The position numbers and the translations under genes were made by a program. This document shows positions 3,924-5,572 of a stretch of 5,572 nucleotides of DNA, piece by piece. Below the pieces are notes generated by a model, which was not told the DNA's origin, made no database searches, and worked only from the letters and a program-made list of their open reading frames with translations. How positions within the stretch are numbered: position 1 is the first letter of the stretch; every line of letters begins with the position of its first letter. This stretch comes from Candidatus Heimdallarchaeota archaeon (lineage in GTDB: Archaea; Asgardarchaeota; Heimdallarchaeia; JABLTI01): assembly GCA_023128635.1 (NCBI GenBank), contig JAGMDP010000272.1:1-5572 (forward strand). Reading direction: 5' to 3'.

Positions 3924-5572
3924 TCTTCTTTCACCGTCAGATATTTTGGAAAGGCTATGGGTTTCTTCAATTGTTTAAAGGACCATTTTATTGTTCCATT
4001 TGCTAATTCTTCTTCAGCATCGAAGTTGTGATCTTTAAAGAAATCTTTTACTAGAGGATTCTTTTTAGTTGGTATATATTCAGCTTTTATTTCTTGTGCT
4101 TTCGCAGTTATTGCATCATTTATTATTTTCGTTAGAAATGCTGTTTCTACTTTTCTTCCGATCACTCTACAACTCATTAGGAAGGTATCGATTTGCCATA
4201 CTTTCTGATTTTCTTTGTTTACTACAGCAACCCCAACAATTCCTTCTTCTCCAAATTTATCTTTTATATCTAATATATAAACATTAAATTTCGCAGTCTT
4301 TTTATGCATCTCTTCTACTTGGGCTTCAGTATAACGTCGGGTTGTTACGTTAAATTGATTGGTTCGATTTATTAGACTGGTAACTCTGGGCAGAGCAAAT
4401 TTATCGGCTAGCTTGATTGTAGCTACGATTTCCAAAGTTTTGATAAACTCATCAATGGATTGTACTTTCCTTCGGATACCCTCTCTTTGTTTTCTGAAAT
4501 AGTATTTTTCCCCTCGAGTCAAATCTTCCTTTGTTATTGCTAAGGTGTTGAAATCATTTAATTGCTCAAGAGTTTTCTTGTAAAGAGCAGGACTTTTCGG
4601 CAAATCAACTACTTTAACATCCGGTAAAGCTTCTTTCACTCTTGCACGTTCTACCGGATTATCATCAAAGAAAACCATGCTATCTAATCCAATATTGATT
4701 TCCTCAGCAAGTTCGATCATATTTTGTACTTTATCATTCCAATTAATTCTGTGAGCAGCAAGATGTGTTTCTTTTATTTGCATGTAAGGATGTTTTTGAA
4801 AGACTTCTAAAGCATCTGCTTCGTTGTTTTTGCTATTAACCGCTAATATTATCCCTCTTTTGAAGAGGGTTAAAAGTGCTTTCTGAAAATCTACGAAATG
4901 GTTTCCAGGATAATTAACGTTAAGTTTGATCCCATCTAAACCATCTTCTCCAATTATACCTCCCCATAAAGTGTTATCTAAATCTAGTACGATGCATTTC
5001 CTATTTCTTCCTTTCAAAGGTTTGATGTAACTCATTAAGTCATAGGAAACTGCTGGTAGGAATTTCTCACTAAGTAATAGTGACCCTCGATAATACATTG
5101 GATAATTGATGTACTCGTCTTTACCGAATTTGCTAGCGGTTTCATCAAAATCAAAAATGAATATTGTATTATTATTCTGAAATTGAGTTTCTAACTTGTC
5201 ATTGATCATCTTGTAAAATCGTTTCAAACCAATTACTCTTTTTTTATCCAAAACTCCCATTGGTGAAAAGGTTGGTGAAATAAAATTACTGAAAACTATC
5301 ATCGAATCTGTGTTTTCTGCTAATTTTGCTAGAAGATCATTTAGTAATTCAATTATTCTGTCAATTTCCTCTACAATGATTTTTTCTTCGAGTCGTGTGA
5401 AATCTATAAGAAAGTTCTCTTCCAAAAGAGATTCAAGCTCAATGAAGAAGAATATTATTTCCGGTTTAAATTTATACAATTTACTTTTCTCATCAATGAT
5501 TTCTTCTTGAAATCTATTGAACGGAGCGACATATATTTCTGGGAAAAGTTCTTCCATTCGGCAATCAATATC
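3920..5572 (-). CDS. FkbH-like HAD-IIIC / acyltransferase protein (glyceryl-ACP synthesis), N-terminus beyond window
   Basis: FkbH-family proteins take the three-carbon unit of 1,3-bisphosphoglycerate, dephosphorylate it and load a D-glyceryl thioester on an ACP. Domains: an N-terminal region (about 1-175) of the SGNH-like type found in long FkbH proteins; a HAD phosphatase domain with nucleophile motif DLDNTLWGG (192-200; D192, D194), motif II around NSKN (241-244) and the acidic motif FFDDNPVER (297-304; D298, D299); then a C-terminal GNAT-like FkbH domain with LINRTNQFNVTTRRY (395-409), FGEEGIVG (435-442), and IDTFLMSCRVIGRKVE (456-471). Residue numbers count from the ATG at 5557, but the frame stays open to base 5572 and the sequence there (EIYVAPFNRF) normally lies some 30-50 residues inside such proteins, so the true start is probably upstream of the window. 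The stop overlaps the ACP start by 4 nt. Confidence 0.93.
   Translation of the reverse strand, partial: DIDCRMEELFPEIYVAPFNRFQEEIIDEKSKLYKFKPEIIFFFIELESLLEENFLIDFTRLEEKIIVEEIDRIIELLNDLLAKLAENTDSMIVFSNFISPTFSPMGVLDKKRVIGLKRFYKMINDKLETQFQNNNTIFIFDFDETASKFGKDEYINYPMYYRGSLLLSEKFLPAVSYDLMSYIKPLKGRNRKCIVLDLDNTLWGGIIGEDGLDGIKLNVNYPGNHFVDFQKALLTLFKRGIILAVNSKNNEADALEVFQKHPYMQIKETHLAAHRINWNDKVQNMIELAEEINIGLDSMVFFDDNPVERARVKEALPDVKVVDLPKSPALYKKTLEQLNDFNTLAITKEDLTRGEKYYFRKQREGIRRKVQSIDEFIKTLEIVATIKLADKFALPRVTSLINRTNQFNVTTRRYTEAQVEEMHKKTAKFNVYILDIKDKFGEEGIVGVAVVNKENQKVWQIDTFLMSCRVIGRKVETAFLTKIINDAITAKAQEIKAEYIPTKKNPLVKDFFKDHNFDAEEELANGTIKWSFKQLKKPIAFPKYLTVKED
3931..3935 (-). promoter_or_regulatory. Shine-Dalgarno site deciding the ACP TTG start
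   Basis: The minus strand reads GGTGA, 7 nt before TTG, inside the last codons of the FkbH-like gene. It supports initiation at TTG. Confidence 0.55.

Noticed and set aside
4069..4287. Plus-strand Leu/Phe-rich ORF
   Set aside because: It lies antisense to the conserved C-terminal domain of the FkbH-like gene; its composition is that of a complemented Lys/Glu-rich sequence.
5310..5510. Plus-strand Ser-rich ORF
   Set aside because: It is antisense to the N-terminal region of the FkbH-like gene, with low-complexity Ser/Ile/Phe composition and no motif.
1..5572. CRISPR array, insertion sequence or phage module
   Set aside because: There are no regularly spaced direct repeats, transposase motifs or terminal inverted repeats in the window.

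Overview
The window is a compact, AT-rich stretch of archaeal DNA with every recognisable gene on the minus strand. Three things indicate an archaeon: the archaeal/eukaryotic ribosomal protein eL31, an N2,N2-dimethylguanosine tRNA methyltransferase of the archaeal/eukaryotic Trm1 type, and a small protein ending in the iron-sulfur motif of archaeal TFE-beta / eukaryotic Pol III subunit RPC39. Having TFE-beta, and an eL31 with a long acidic tail, would fit a TACK or Asgard-type lineage. That placement is inference, and no 16S or other decisive marker is present.

In transcription order (high to low coordinates): (1) an FkbH-family HAD/acyltransferase protein that runs off the right edge, overlapping by 4 nt a stand-alone acyl carrier protein; (2) eL31, starting at TTG and followed by a U-rich terminator-like tract; (3) a 170-bp spacer with a TATA-like promoter, then a six-helix ECF-transporter-type S component; (4) a 315-bp gene-free spacer, then the TFE-beta-like gene; (5) a 142-bp spacer holding a near-perfect 35-nt hairpin with a U-run; (6) rlmE (FtsJ family 2'-O-methyltransferase) overlapping by 8 nt with trm1, which runs off the left edge.

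Functionally, much of the window is information processing: ribosome (eL31, RlmE), tRNA maturation (Trm1) and transcription initiation (TFE-beta). The membrane S component stands apart, as does the FkbH-ACP pair. In bacteria, FkbH loads a three-carbon glyceryl unit from 1,3-bisphosphoglycerate onto an ACP for specialised metabolism. Such a cassette in an archaeon, which would not normally run ACP-dependent fatty acid synthesis, is the most unusual part. The TFE-beta homologue is the most informative for biology and phylogeny. Smaller points are TTG starts on two adjacent genes and a CGCACA motif repeated only in the two spacers around the S-component gene.
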